Shown: one piece after another, positions 51,658 to 59,907 of the stretch | Layout of the letters: the number at the start of each line of letters is the position of its first letter | Position numbering within the stretch: the first letter of the stretch is position 1 | Assembly (NCBI RefSeq): GCF_000317285.1 | Contig: NZ_AJLN01000152.1 | Span: 52,511 to 116,510 of the forward strand | Direction of reading: 5' to 3' | DNA from: Chlorogloeopsis fritschii PCC 6912 | GTDB taxonomy: Bacteria > Cyanobacteriota > Cyanobacteriia > Cyanobacteriales > Nostocaceae | Length of the DNA stretch: 64,000 nt | Program-made: the position numbers and the translations under genes | Notes under the pieces: generated by a model | What the model was told of the DNA's origin: nothing | The model's database searches: none | Seen by the model: the letters and a program-made list of their open reading frames with translations, nothing else

Positions 51658-52569
51658 ATGAATCAGGTTCTTAAGAGCAAAGTAGCTCTGGTGGCTGGAG
51701 CAACACGCGGGGCGGGTCGTGGCATCGCCACTGAACTAGGTGCAACTGGTGCAATTGTTTATGTCACAGGTCGAACCACCCACGCTCATCGCTCCGAATA
51801 CAACCGTTCTGAAACTATTGAACAGACAGCAGACCTAGTGAATCAAGCGGGCGGTCAGGGCATCCCTGTTCAGGTTGATCATCTTGATCCGAAACAGGTT
51901 CAGGCTCTGGTGGCACGAATTGAGAGCGAACAAGGGCGGTTGGATATTTTGGTCAACGATATCGGCGCAGAATACCTAGTGGATTTGAACAAGCCTATTT
52001 GGGAGCTTTCTTTGGATCGGGGGCTACGAATGCTGAGGTTGGCGATCGACACGCATATCATTACCAGCCACTTTGCACTGCCGCTGTTAATCAAAAATCC
52101 GGGCGGACTGGTTATCGAAATCACCGATGGCACGGCAGAATACAACGAAAAAAACTATCGACTGTCGCTGTTTTACGATCTAGCAAAAACATCAGTAATC
52201 CGCATGGCTTGGGCACTGGCGCAAGAGCTTCAACCCCATAAATGCACAGCCGTTGCATTGACTCCAGGCTGGTTGCGCTCAGAAATTATGTTGGATCACT
52301 TTGAGGTGAGCGAAGCAAACTGGCAGGATGCCACAGCAAAAGAGCCTCACTTCGTTATCTCTGAAACCCCCCGTTATATCGGTCGTGCCGTTGCCTGTCT
52401 TGCCCAAGATCCCGATGTTGCTCGCTGGAATGGTCAGTCGCTATCGAGCGGTCAACTGGCTAAGGTTTATGGCTTTACAGATCTGGATGGTTCGCAGCCT
52501 GATGCTTGGCGCTACATCCGTGAGGTTGCAGATGTTGGTAAACCTGCTGACGCAACTGGATATAGGTAG
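51658..52569 (+). CDS. SDR-family oxidoreductase
   Basis: A 303-aa protein: cofactor motif AGATRGAGRGIA (GxxxGxG type), ILVNDIGAEY, and the catalytic Y-x-x-x-K in FYDLAKTS with EITDGTAEYNE before it, where the usual Ser is replaced by Thr/Asp-type residues. C-terminal TPGWLRSEIMLDHF and a long tail follow. It looks like the SDR subgroup with unassigned substrates. AAGGAG precedes the ATG. It follows the SDR/hydrolase/480-aa cluster after 299 nt on the same strand, so association with that cluster is possible. Confidence 0.85.
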   Translation: MNQVLKSKVALVAGATRGAGRGIATELGATGAIVYVTGRTTHAHRSEYNRSETIEQTADLVNQAGGQGIPVQVDHLDPKQVQALVARIESEQGRLDILVNDIGAEYLVDLNKPIWELSLDRGLRMLRLAIDTHIITSHFALPLLIKNPGGLVIEITDGTAEYNEKNYRLSLFYDLAKTSVIRMAWALAQELQPHKCTAVALTPGWLRSEIMLDHFEVSEANWQDATAKEPHFVISETPRYIGRAVACLAQDPDVARWNGQSLSSGQLAKVYGFTDLDGSQPDAWRYIREVADVGKPADATGYR

Positions 52570-52666
52570 CGTCATCCGAGGTATTTCAGAAATTGTGATG
52601 GATGTGCGAATATACTCATTGGCCTTACCAAACTACTATAGTAGTCCTAAATCATTCATGAAAAAA

Positions 52667-52699
52667 AGATCCCCGACTTTTTTGAAAAGTCGGGGATCT
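52667..52699. terminator. strong hairpin after the SDR gene
   Basis: AGATCCCCGACTTTT / AAAAGTCGGGGATCT (arms 52667-52681 and 52685-52699) is a perfect 15-bp stem preceded by an A-run. As read on the minus strand it ends in a T-run; the same hairpin type is dispersed in cyanobacteria, so it is both a repeat and a likely terminator. Confidence 0.78.
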
Positions 52700-52821
52700 G
52701 TGTCTTTAAATTTTTCCAAATAAAATACGATTGCTATATTTACTGATATTCGAGGATTTAAGAGATTGAAGATATATCCTAGTAGCTATTGTTAATTTAG
52801 GTAATTGCAAGGAAGCTCAAA

Positions 52822-53640
52822 ATGGTTGCCCAAATTCAAGAATTAGATGCCTCGTGCTGGGTTAAAACTCGTTCATCCCTCGATCCTAACGAATCCAGTT
52901 TCTTAATCTGGACAGGTAAAATTTACGCTTTTATGCCCGGTGAAAAGCGAACACTTTTATTTAAAATGGTCGGCATGAATGTCAGTAGGTGTATTCCCAC
53001 TGAAGAGGGTAGCTGGGATTTTACCTCTAGAGAACTGACTTACTACCTCGATCCCCAAACAGAGGAGATTTTACATAAGTGGGATAATCCTTGGACGGGA
53101 GAAACAGTTCCGATCATGCACGTCGCCAATAGTCCAGTGCAAGGCAATTTTAAGGGGAAGTTTCCGGCGCTAGTAGACGGTGATACTACAACTTTTATGT
53201 TTGATATATTTCCTACTTATGATAATCCTCTGACAGAAGATTCTAAATTAGCTCAATACAGTCCACAATCTACTTACCAAGCTGCGGAGTTGTTTAAAAT
53301 CACTGTCCCCACCGCAGATTTATTTAATGAGAAAATGTCTTCAGTTTCTCAACTCAGGCTGAGTTGGGATAGGATTGGTCAATGGTTACCCTGGATGAAC
53401 ATGGGCGATCGCCCTGGTTATCTCATCTATAGTGCTTACGGTAGCAAAGTTAGTGGCTTTAACGAATTACCACAACTGCTTCAAGATGAAATTAATACCC
53501 GCGTTCCTTTATATAAAAATGCTCCAAAATCCTGTTCAGATGAAGTGGAAGATATGACATCATGGCTTTACTTTCAACAACATTTTGATGCTTACTTGGC
53601 TGGCGAAAGATTTCCACTACCAGTTGCAGAAGAAGATTAA
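52822..53640 (+). CDS. DUF1838-like protein
   Basis: A 272-aa soluble protein without signal peptide. WKTG-like start WVKTRSSLDPNESSFLIWTG, GKIYAFMPGEKRTLLFKMVG, SWDFTSRELTYYLDPQTEEI, WDNPWTGETVPIMHVANSPV and WLPWMNMGDRPGYLIYSAYG match my memory of the DUF1838 family, in which a lipocalin-like beta-barrel is plausible. AAGGAAG precedes the ATG. Function is unknown. Confidence 0.72.
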   Translation: MVAQIQELDASCWVKTRSSLDPNESSFLIWTGKIYAFMPGEKRTLLFKMVGMNVSRCIPTEEGSWDFTSRELTYYLDPQTEEILHKWDNPWTGETVPIMHVANSPVQGNFKGKFPALVDGDTTTFMFDIFPTYDNPLTEDSKLAQYSPQSTYQAAELFKITVPTADLFNEKMSSVSQLRLSWDRIGQWLPWMNMGDRPGYLIYSAYGSKVSGFNELPQLLQDEINTRVPLYKNAPKSCSDEVEDMTSWLYFQQHFDAYLAGERFPLPVAEED

Positions 53641-53672
53641 GGAATTCCAAAAAATAAATTATTCAATCAAAT

Positions 53673-53704
53673 GTAGGGTGGGTTACGCTTCGCTAACCCA
53701 CTAT
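53673..53704. repeat. gggtgggttacgc-type hairpin repeat
   Basis: GTAGGGTGGGTTA-cgcttcgc-TAACCCACTAT forms a hairpin belonging to a dispersed cyanobacterial repeat family; related ends occur at 56405, 57332 and 63919. Confidence 0.78.
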
Positions 53705-54028
53705 TTTTGGGAGGGTTGATGTTGCGTTACGAACTATCGTCCTAACACACTCTACTACTACAAATTGGAGATTTTTTATGGCGATCGCTTCCATACATTT
53801 CTCAATATACCTCATCATGAGAGCCTATATCAATTAGCACAATCACATCCTCATCTTCATCAGGATTTGGCTGAAATGTGTAGATAATACGGCAATCATA
53901 CTCAACCCAACAAGCCCACAAAGGATTTGCTGAAATGCAAAGTTACTATGCTTGGCAATTTTGAGGAGAAGCGATCGCCATCACTTGTCACTTCATCAAA
54001 ACAACAAATAAAGTCAATTTCAATAAAC
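53705..54028. other. gene-free spacer
   Basis: It holds no supportable gene. The frame around 53800-53910 on the minus strand (a short Tyr/Ile-rich peptide ending ECDYRIIYTF-like) resembles the end of a small toxin of the RelE type, but is too short and damaged to call. Confidence 0.3.
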
Positions 54029-54264
54029 AAAATGCCCGATCGCTTTCTCGTTTTGCCAAAATGCTTACTCAAAATGCCTGATCGCTTTCTCATTTTGGTG
54101 TTTTCCGCAAGCAAAAAGGCATATTGCTTACTTAAAATGCTTGAATGCTTTCTCATTTCAGTAATTCACGCACTCCTAAAGGTGTTTTCCGCAAGCAAAA
54201 AGGCATATTGCTTACTCAAAATGCTTAAATGCTTTCTCATTTCAGTAATTCACGCACTCATGAG
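54029..54264. repeat. degenerate tandem repeat in multiples of 21 bp
   Basis: An 84-bp unit (ggtgttttccgcaagc ... cacgcactc) occurs at 54097-54180 and 54181-54264 with only a few differences. Upstream, the core aaaatgc(c/t)(t/c)gatcgctttctc is repeated at 54029 and 54071 (42 bp). Core spacings are 42, 63 and 84, all multiples of 21. Confidence 0.85.
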
Positions 54265-54419
54265 AGCGATCGCCTTCACGGGCTTTGTTTGTGAGCAAAA
54301 CCTTCTAGTACAGCAGGCGCGTAAATAAAAACACCATTTAAAATGGTGCAAAGGCCCGGAATACAATTCTTTTGACTTCCACCTTGCGGTACTAAAGTGA
54401 AGGCGAAGGGCGCTCAACA

Positions 54420-54644
54420 TTATAGAGAATTGGTGTAGTAACGTTGCTCAATCCACATCCGAATTTCTTCTTCAGAACCAAAACAAGCATGGTTTCCCGT
54501 GACAGGATCGTAGGCGTGCCAACAAAAAGGATGACCGTGACTGTCTGATTCCTGCCATACTTGTAATTCAGAACCACTAGCTATCCAATTGGCGATCACT
54601 TGCCAAATATTTTGGCAAATTAATAAAAAATTCTGTTTTTTCAT
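54420..54644 (-). CDS. small conserved-looking hypothetical protein
   Basis: A 74-aa soluble protein with regular composition: FLLICQNIWQVIANWIASGS, ELQVWQESDSHGHPFCWHAY, DPVTGNHACFGSEEEIRMWI. It has three Cys and four His, compatible with a metal or redox site (inference). A large hairpin (54653-54695) lies directly upstream, and its arm contains the AGGA expected to serve as ribosome-binding site. No function is recognised. Confidence 0.6.
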   Translation of the reverse strand: MKKQNFLLICQNIWQVIANWIASGSELQVWQESDSHGHPFCWHAYDPVTGNHACFGSEEEIRMWIEQRYYTNSL

Positions 54645-54652
54645 AGTAAAAA

Positions 54653-54695
54653 ATCCTGGTGAATTGCGAACTATATCTTTACGTTCACCCAGGAT
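54653..54695. promoter_or_regulatory. hairpin leader upstream of the 74-aa gene
   Basis: ATCCTGGTGAA and TTCACCCAGGAT (11-12 bp with one bulge) are separated by 20 nt, flanked by A/T runs on both sides. On the minus strand the hairpin ends in a T-run 5 nt before the ATG at 54644 and contains the CCAGGA segment. It could be an attenuator, a ribosome-binding-site switch or a terminator used from either side. Confidence 0.5.
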
Positions 54696-54730
54696 TTTTA
54701 ATTAGAGAAGGTACAAATTAGCCCAGATTG

Positions 54731-54765
54731 ACTAGTACAGTTTTTGTAATTGCAACTGTACTAGT
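54731..54765. promoter_or_regulatory. palindromic operator upstream of the MocR gene
   Basis: ACTAGTACAGTT (54731-54742) and AACTGTACTAGT (54754-54765) form a perfect 12-bp inverted repeat with an 11-nt spacer, ~90 nt before the regulator's likely start. CTGTAC-type palindromes are known targets of several MocR regulators, so autoregulation is likely. It may also control the divergent 74-aa gene. Confidence 0.72.
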
Positions 54766-54857
54766 TGAAATTCACCCAATTGTACGATGTGAACCTCAGC
54801 AAAATCGCTTATAGTGCCAATAGCCAAGCTTTTGTAGTGATTAGTGAGTGCCCAATT

Positions 54858-56345
54858 GTGAAAATTTTTTTAGATCGGCAGTCACCTCAACCAATCTATT
54901 TGCAAATTCGCGATCGCATTAGTAGTCTGATTAAATCTGGAGCATTACAACCAGGCGATCGGCTTCCCTCGATCCGTTCTCTGGCAGAGAGTTTACAAGT
55001 TAATAAACTAACTATTATTGAGGCTTATAATGTCTTAGAAGCAGACGGTGCAATCTGTGCGCGTCAGGGTTCTGGTTATTTTGTTAGCACTCAAATTGTT
55101 CCTTATGCAAACCTGCAACCAACCTTTTCTCCTGCTCAAGAAGTAATCATCAAAGAGCCAGGTAGCAATTCTTTTTTTGATATGCACGTATCTGGTGTAC
55201 ACGCACAGAGGCAACCAGGAATGATAGATTTAAGCTTTGGTTGCCCTCGCCCCCCCAAGAATTTAACGCAAATTGCTAAACGAGCGCTGAACCAAGCAGA
55301 TGCACTATCCAAATACGACTTGCCTCAAGGACAGTTAACATTACGCAGACAAATTACTCAAATGTTGGTACATCAAGGATTAAATGTATCAACTGAAAAT
55401 TTAATTGTTACTAATGGCTCTGAGCAAGCTTTGTCTTTAGCAATTTATCATTTTGTGCGCCCAGGAGATTGGGTAATTGTAGAAGCTCCCACATATTTTG
55501 GAGTTATTGCCATCCTAGAAAGTTTAGGAGCAAAAATCATTGGTATTCCCATGACTCCTGAGGGAATGAATCTAGAATTATTAGAACAATATCTGTGCAG
55601 TCATCGCCCGAAATTAATTTACACCATTAGTACTCTACACAATCCTACAGGTTTGACTACCACCCAAGCCCATCGTCAAAAATTGCTTGCCCTAGCCGAA
55701 CAATATGAATGCCCGATTTTGGAAGATAATGCCTACGAAGGATTAAATTTTGAACCTGTTCCAGCCCCAATCAAGGCTTTAGATAAAAATAATTGGGTAA
55801 CATATGTCGGTACATTTTCTAAAACTTTAGTACCTGGATTAAGAGTCGGCTACATGGTAGTTACGGGCGAGCATTATCAAGCAATTCTGGAGCGGAAATT
55901 ATTCCATGATGTTCATGTATCCACATTTTCTCAGGCAATAGTGAGTGAGTATCTAGCATCAGGGCATTACCGCCGTCATCTCAGCCAATTGCGAGCAGAA
56001 AATATTCAAAGCCGCAATATTATGCTACAAGCAATAGAGCATTATTTTCCAGAAGAAGCAAGATGGACTGTTCCCAAAGGAGGTTTATTTCTTTGGGTGC
56101 AATTACCAGGAGATATACCCATTCAGGAAATTACCAAAGAAGCTTTATCACAAAATATTCTAATTTTTTGTGGTTCGCCATTTTTCCCAGATAAACAGGG
56201 ATATCCAGCGATGCGACTAACTTTCGCTAACTCAGCAGAGGATATTGAAAAAGGTATTTCTATTTTGGGTAATTTGCTGAAAAAATATCTTTCCAGAGGA
56301 CGTAAAAGTATATCTGATTATCAACCGCTTGTTCATATTAGCTAG
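54858..56345 (+). CDS. MocR/PdxR-family regulator (GntR helix-turn-helix plus aminotransferase domain)
   Basis: About 495 aa from a GTG at 54858, which starts at the family's usual position (KIFLDRQSPQPIYLQIRDRI). A longer frame from a TTG at 54765 begins in the palindromic operator. N-terminal winged helix: ALQPGDRLPSIRSLAESLQV, RQGSGYFV. The C-terminal class-I aminotransferase-like domain has VTNGSEQALSLAIYHF, YTISTLHNPTGLTTT, EDNAYEGLNFE and the PLP Lys in GTFSKTLVPGLRVGYMV. Such regulators sense vitamin B6 or amino compounds. No adjacent metabolic gene reveals the target. Confidence 0.88.
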   Translation: MKIFLDRQSPQPIYLQIRDRISSLIKSGALQPGDRLPSIRSLAESLQVNKLTIIEAYNVLEADGAICARQGSGYFVSTQIVPYANLQPTFSPAQEVIIKEPGSNSFFDMHVSGVHAQRQPGMIDLSFGCPRPPKNLTQIAKRALNQADALSKYDLPQGQLTLRRQITQMLVHQGLNVSTENLIVTNGSEQALSLAIYHFVRPGDWVIVEAPTYFGVIAILESLGAKIIGIPMTPEGMNLELLEQYLCSHRPKLIYTISTLHNPTGLTTTQAHRQKLLALAEQYECPILEDNAYEGLNFEPVPAPIKALDKNNWVTYVGTFSKTLVPGLRVGYMVVTGEHYQAILERKLFHDVHVSTFSQAIVSEYLASGHYRRHLSQLRAENIQSRNIMLQAIEHYFPEEARWTVPKGGLFLWVQLPGDIPIQEITKEALSQNILIFCGSPFFPDKQGYPAMRLTFANSAEDIEKGISILGNLLKKYLSRGRKSISDYQPLVHIS

Positions 56346-56404
56346 TACGAACAAAGCAATCATAGGCTGTGTTAACGCATTTTCTATCTCCTTTCTCAAT
56401 TAGC

Positions 56405-56472
56405 GTAGGGTGGGCATTGCCCGCAACGCCAAAATAAGGTTTTGAACCAAATCTAAGCAATGCCCACCTTAC
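56405..56472. repeat. gtagggtgggcattgc inverted-repeat element, copy 1
   Basis: GTAGGGTGGGCATTGC (56405-56420) and GCAATGCCCACCTTAC (56457-56472) are 16-bp ends with one mismatch around ~36 bp. An element with the same ends lies at 63919-63982. It resembles a small non-autonomous (MITE-like) element. Confidence 0.8.
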
Positions 56473-56477
56473 TAGTG

Positions 56478-56957
56478 CTAAACGTTATGCGATACATTCG
56501 TGCCCGCTATTTTATTTGGAATAATCAGCCCATAGTAACCAGCAGCGATCGCTGTCAGGGCATTTAGCCAAACGTTGTTACCAAAAATAGGCATCAATCC
56601 AAACATCGTCTTACCAAAGGGCAGTAATCCCATGATGGCAATGATAATATAGGCAACTGCAAAAGCAGCATTGAAAAGTCGCGCACTAGTGGCATTAGTA
56701 TAGGAAGCAATTCCTAACAAACCCACGGCACAGTGTACAAGGTTATGCAAGAAGTTAGTGGGGAAAAGCCCAAATACATAGCCAAATCCGGCAGAATAGG
56801 CACCATGAGCCATATTAGCGGGAATATAAGATGCTGTTGTTCCTGGTAATGAAACAAAAGCTGGTATAAATCCAGCGATACCAAGAATGAGAAAGAGAAC
56901 GCCAATCACTAAAGCACAGTAACGCTCTGTCAGTCTTGCGGCGTTAATGTTTTCCAT
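56478..56957 (-). CDS. DUF4383-type membrane protein
   Basis: About 159 aa with four membrane helices: YCALVIGVLFLILGIAGFIP, FLHNLVHCAVGLLGIASY, AFAVAYIIIAIMGLLPF, WLNALTAIAAGYYGLI. The HxxH-type NFLHNLVHCAVG motif and length match DUF4383. The ATG at 56957 has AGGGG upstream; the frame extends to 57080 without family resemblance. It is a membrane protein of unknown function, with a possible divergent relation to the composite repeat at 57332. Confidence 0.75.
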   Translation of the reverse strand: MENINAARLTERYCALVIGVLFLILGIAGFIPAFVSLPGTTASYIPANMAHGAYSAGFGYVFGLFPTNFLHNLVHCAVGLLGIASYTNATSARLFNAAFAVAYIIIAIMGLLPFGKTMFGLMPIFGNNVWLNALTAIAAGYYGLIIPNKIAGTNVSHNV

Positions 56958-56972
56958 TTGATTACCCCTGAT

Positions 56973-57331
56973 TTGTGCAAATCTTAGCTGTATCTCGGCA
57001 AATTGTAGAAATAATATTGCAACCGATTTCTTACAGAGATTTAAAGATAAATACTCTTGTATCGGCTGATTGCAAGACACAATACTTCTAATTCAACTCA
57101 AATAAATTTGATTTATCTCTATCAAAAGAAAGGATTAAAAATTACAACCCAGTGTCTTTACCTATACTAATAGTTTGATATTTTTAATTCTTCTCATCTT
57201 TTATTTATCAAACAAATTAAAATCAAAACTATATTTGTGAAGTTGCCGCTACATCAAAAAGTCTGAATAAGAGATGATTTATAAAATAAACCTTAAATTG
57301 TAGTGGGTCAAGGCTAAAATGGTGTATCAGG
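56973..57331. other. gene-free AT-rich spacer
   Basis: Apart from a spurious upstream extension of the DUF4383 frame, no gene is seen. The sequence is AT-rich and leads into the composite repeat at 57332-57477. Confidence 0.4.
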
Positions 57332-57477
57332 TGTAGGTTGGGGAGCCAGTGCGGTGAAGCAGCCCCCCAGAAAGGCGGTTCCCCGCGTTGAAGCACCTGG
57401 CGTCACCTGGCATTTAAGCGCAGCGCAACCCAACATGAATTGGAACGTTGGGTCTCGTAAACTCGGCTCAACCTACA
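57332..57477. repeat. composite repeat: one repeat inserted in another
   Basis: Outer ends GTAGGTTGG (57332) and CTCAACCTAC (57468-57477) with an inner aacccaacatg / cgttgggtc pair are the dispersed 'gtaggttgggtt' hairpin family. Between them (57341-57410) lies a GC-rich block (ggagccagtgcggtgaagcag ... cacctggcgtcacctgg) that looks like a second repeat type inserted into the first. Confidence 0.65.
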
Positions 57478-57530
57478 AAATATCATGCACTAAATTAGTC
57501 GTGTCTTTTTCATAGCGACTGGCTTAAGAG

Positions 57531-58595
57531 TTAACCAAGCTTGAATATATCTGCTATGACACCACCATCATCTACCAACCTAGCCTTTGCTGGGGAGTCA
57601 TACACCACCAAGAGCGAAGGTTCTCCAAATAAATCTTGAGCTAGCGTTATACCCTCAGCATGATCTTCCCGATTTCCATAGGGAATTTTTTGTACTAACT
57701 CTGGGCTATGAAGGACATTTTCTTGCAAATGAACGCCTCCTGGCAAACAGTATAGTTGCACCGGGCCATCTAAATCCATTGTCGGGCCTGCTAAGATTAA
57801 CAAGTCTTCTCCATGCACGCACAAGTCCCTAATTCCTAAACCATTCAAGAACATAAAATGCTTTTTGTACTGCCTTCCCTCTTCTGAAATATTCTTTAAT
57901 CTCAACACTCCGGTTTGAGAAGATTCTACTTCTATTTCCAACATTACAGCCCAACCACGCAGCACAGGGCCGCGCAAACCCATAAAAATACGGTTTTGAT
58001 AGACTGTTATACCTTCTATATCAAAACCATTGTCTTTTCCGGGAATTTCTGCTTTGACAAAGAATCCTAAATGAGGATCATCTGCTAAAGCTTCCATCAG
58101 TAAGTTTCCCTGCTGCGTTACTTCTAATTTGCTAGCAGTTAACTGCACATTAGAATCTTGCGGATGGGTACAAGATTTTTGTAATTCACCGTCAACAAGA
58201 GGAATGCGAGCTAAAATATAGCGGTTTGGTTCCGATTCAACTTTTGTTAATCTTTTAATGTTTTTGCTGTCAGATTTGTCGGGTTTTGGTTTTTTGCGTT
58301 TCCAGCTATGGGAACCAACTATCCACAGATAATAACCACTATAATCAATACCTTCAATATCAATTTCTTCCTCTTCTGGTGCGGGTAAATCGATATATTC
58401 TGCTACACGAAATTGTTTGTGCTGGGCAAAATTATGATTATCCCAACACAGACGTTCAATACTTGAGGTTTCATCCGATCCCAACCACAAATACTTTTTA
58501 TCTGTCAGCATTACCGCAGATAAGTCTTCCCTGTGTTCTTTAAAACTATTAGTAAATGTAAGTAAAACTTGATTTAGCAAAATTGAGTCTTGCAT
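57531..58595 (-). CDS. DUF3616-family beta-propeller-like protein
   Basis: About 354 aa, soluble: LSAVMLTDKKYLWLGSDETS, IDIEGIDYSGYYLWIVGSHS, GFDIEGITVYQNRIFMGLRG, RDLCVHGEDLLILAGPTMDL and EDHAEGITL. The repeating I-E-G-I and W/F-L-x-G-S motifs are typical of DUF3616, suggesting a propeller fold, with the D-I-E-G-I repeats as possible metal or phosphate sites (inference). The ATG at 58595 has AGAGGGTG upstream. It is divergent from the CHAD gene, a polyphosphate-linked family. Confidence 0.8.
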   Translation of the reverse strand: MQDSILLNQVLLTFTNSFKEHREDLSAVMLTDKKYLWLGSDETSSIERLCWDNHNFAQHKQFRVAEYIDLPAPEEEEIDIEGIDYSGYYLWIVGSHSWKRKKPKPDKSDSKNIKRLTKVESEPNRYILARIPLVDGELQKSCTHPQDSNVQLTASKLEVTQQGNLLMEALADDPHLGFFVKAEIPGKDNGFDIEGITVYQNRIFMGLRGPVLRGWAVMLEIEVESSQTGVLRLKNISEEGRQYKKHFMFLNGLGIRDLCVHGEDLLILAGPTMDLDGPVQLYCLPGGVHLQENVLHSPELVQKIPYGNREDHAEGITLAQDLFGEPSLLVVYDSPAKARLVDDGGVIADIFKLG

Positions 58596-58604
58596 TTTAC
58601 ACAC

Positions 58605-58908
58605 CCTCTACTTAGATAGATTTCATTTATAATTTTTTGTATATTAAAGTACTCAGCTTTAGGATTGTTGATAAAAATTGATAAAAATATTAAGCAGTAG
58701 CTATTTTGAAATACAAAAATGCCAAAATAAAATTGTTGTTAAATTACTTTACAAATCAAAAATTTTTGATTATTGGAATCTAAAAAGTAAATATGACAAT
58801 AATTCGCATTAATTAATCTAAACATCATGAAGTTAAAAAACAATGCAAAATTATAATCAATGCTATTATTTAATATATTGTATTCAATTATTTATTTTTG
58901 TCTAAGGT
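58605..58908. other. divergent promoter region, AT-rich
   Basis: About 300 bp of very AT-rich sequence between DUF3616 and CHAD genes. No repeat or recognisable operator is seen. Confidence 0.5.
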
Positions 58909-58920
58909 GTGTCAATTCCT

Positions 58921-59907
58921 ATGACCTTAGCTAGCAACTCAAAAGTACAAAGCAACGTGAAAAGTTTAGGATACTATGCTTATTCAGCAATTCAAAAGCA
59001 CTTTAAAAAGACTTTGAAATGGGAAACAGAAGTAAAAAAAGATAAAGATCCAGAAGCACTGCATCAAATGCGAGTAGGTATACGTCGCCTGCGAACTGCT
59101 GTTACTAGGTTTGATCAAGCGTTAAATTTGCCGAAGTTAGTTAACGATAAAAGTCTTGGTAAAATTGCGCGTCGTCTTGGCAATTTGCGAGATTTAGATG
59201 TGCTAAAAGAAACTTTAGAAAATCTCGATCAACCAGATTTACCGAAAAAAGAACGGCAATCTTTACAAACAGCTTTTGATGCTTTGGAAAAACAACGTGA
59301 AAAAGCACTACAAGATGTGCGCACAACATTTAAAGATGAGCGTTACAAATCCATAAAGCAAAGCTTACAAGATTGGTTGGATGAACCTAGCTATCAACCC
59401 CTAGCATCTTTACCGATGCAAGAAGTTTTACCAGATTTACTTTTGCCAGAGATCAGTAGTTTCTTGCTGCATCCAGGTTGGTTAGTTGGAACTCAAGTGG
59501 AACATTTAGGAGTAATTATCTCACAAGACTGGGAAGCAGAAACAATAGAACACGAATTGACAACCAATGGTAAGCTTCTTCATAGTTTGCGGAAACAAAC
59601 TAAACGCCTGCGTTACCAAATGGAACTATTTAGTGACTTATATGGCGAATCTTACACAAATTATGTTGCCCAAGTAAAAGGCATCCAAGATATTTTGGGA
59701 GGTATGCAAGATAGTGTGGTTTTAAGTGAGTGGCTTGTAGATGTTTTCAAATGCGAACTTCACACTCAACTTCCTACGCTGGCGAATATATTAGCCCAAA
59801 ACCGTTATCAAATGTGGCAACAGTGGCAACCTCTGCAAGAGCAGTATCTGAAAACTGAAACCAAACAAGAATTGCGTTTAACAATACTTCAGCCTCTCAA
59901 AGACTAA
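58921..59907 (+). CDS. CHAD-domain protein
   Basis: About 328 aa, all-helical. The CHAD signature is clear: ALHQMRVGIRRLRTAVTRFD, LGNLRDLDVLKETLENL, LHSLRKQTKRLRYQMELFSD and LGGMQDSVVLSEWL. The conserved His and the many Arg/Lys line a basic pocket; CHAD proteins bind inorganic polyphosphate granules in other bacteria. The ATG at 58921 is preferred over a GTG at 58909. The stop overlaps the convergent LtrA gene by 4 nt. Confidence 0.9.
   Translation: MTLASNSKVQSNVKSLGYYAYSAIQKHFKKTLKWETEVKKDKDPEALHQMRVGIRRLRTAVTRFDQALNLPKLVNDKSLGKIARRLGNLRDLDVLKETLENLDQPDLPKKERQSLQTAFDALEKQREKALQDVRTTFKDERYKSIKQSLQDWLDEPSYQPLASLPMQEVLPDLLLPEISSFLLHPGWLVGTQVEHLGVIISQDWEAETIEHELTTNGKLLHSLRKQTKRLRYQMELFSDLYGESYTNYVAQVKGIQDILGGMQDSVVLSEWLVDVFKCELHTQLPTLANILAQNRYQMWQQWQPLQEQYLKTETKQELRLTILQPLKD

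Noticed and set aside
54029..54264. Possible CRISPR array
   Set aside because: Repeats are directly adjacent or spaced by similar, not unique, sequence; repeat units of 84 bp with no constant 20-40 bp spacers, and no cas gene in the window.
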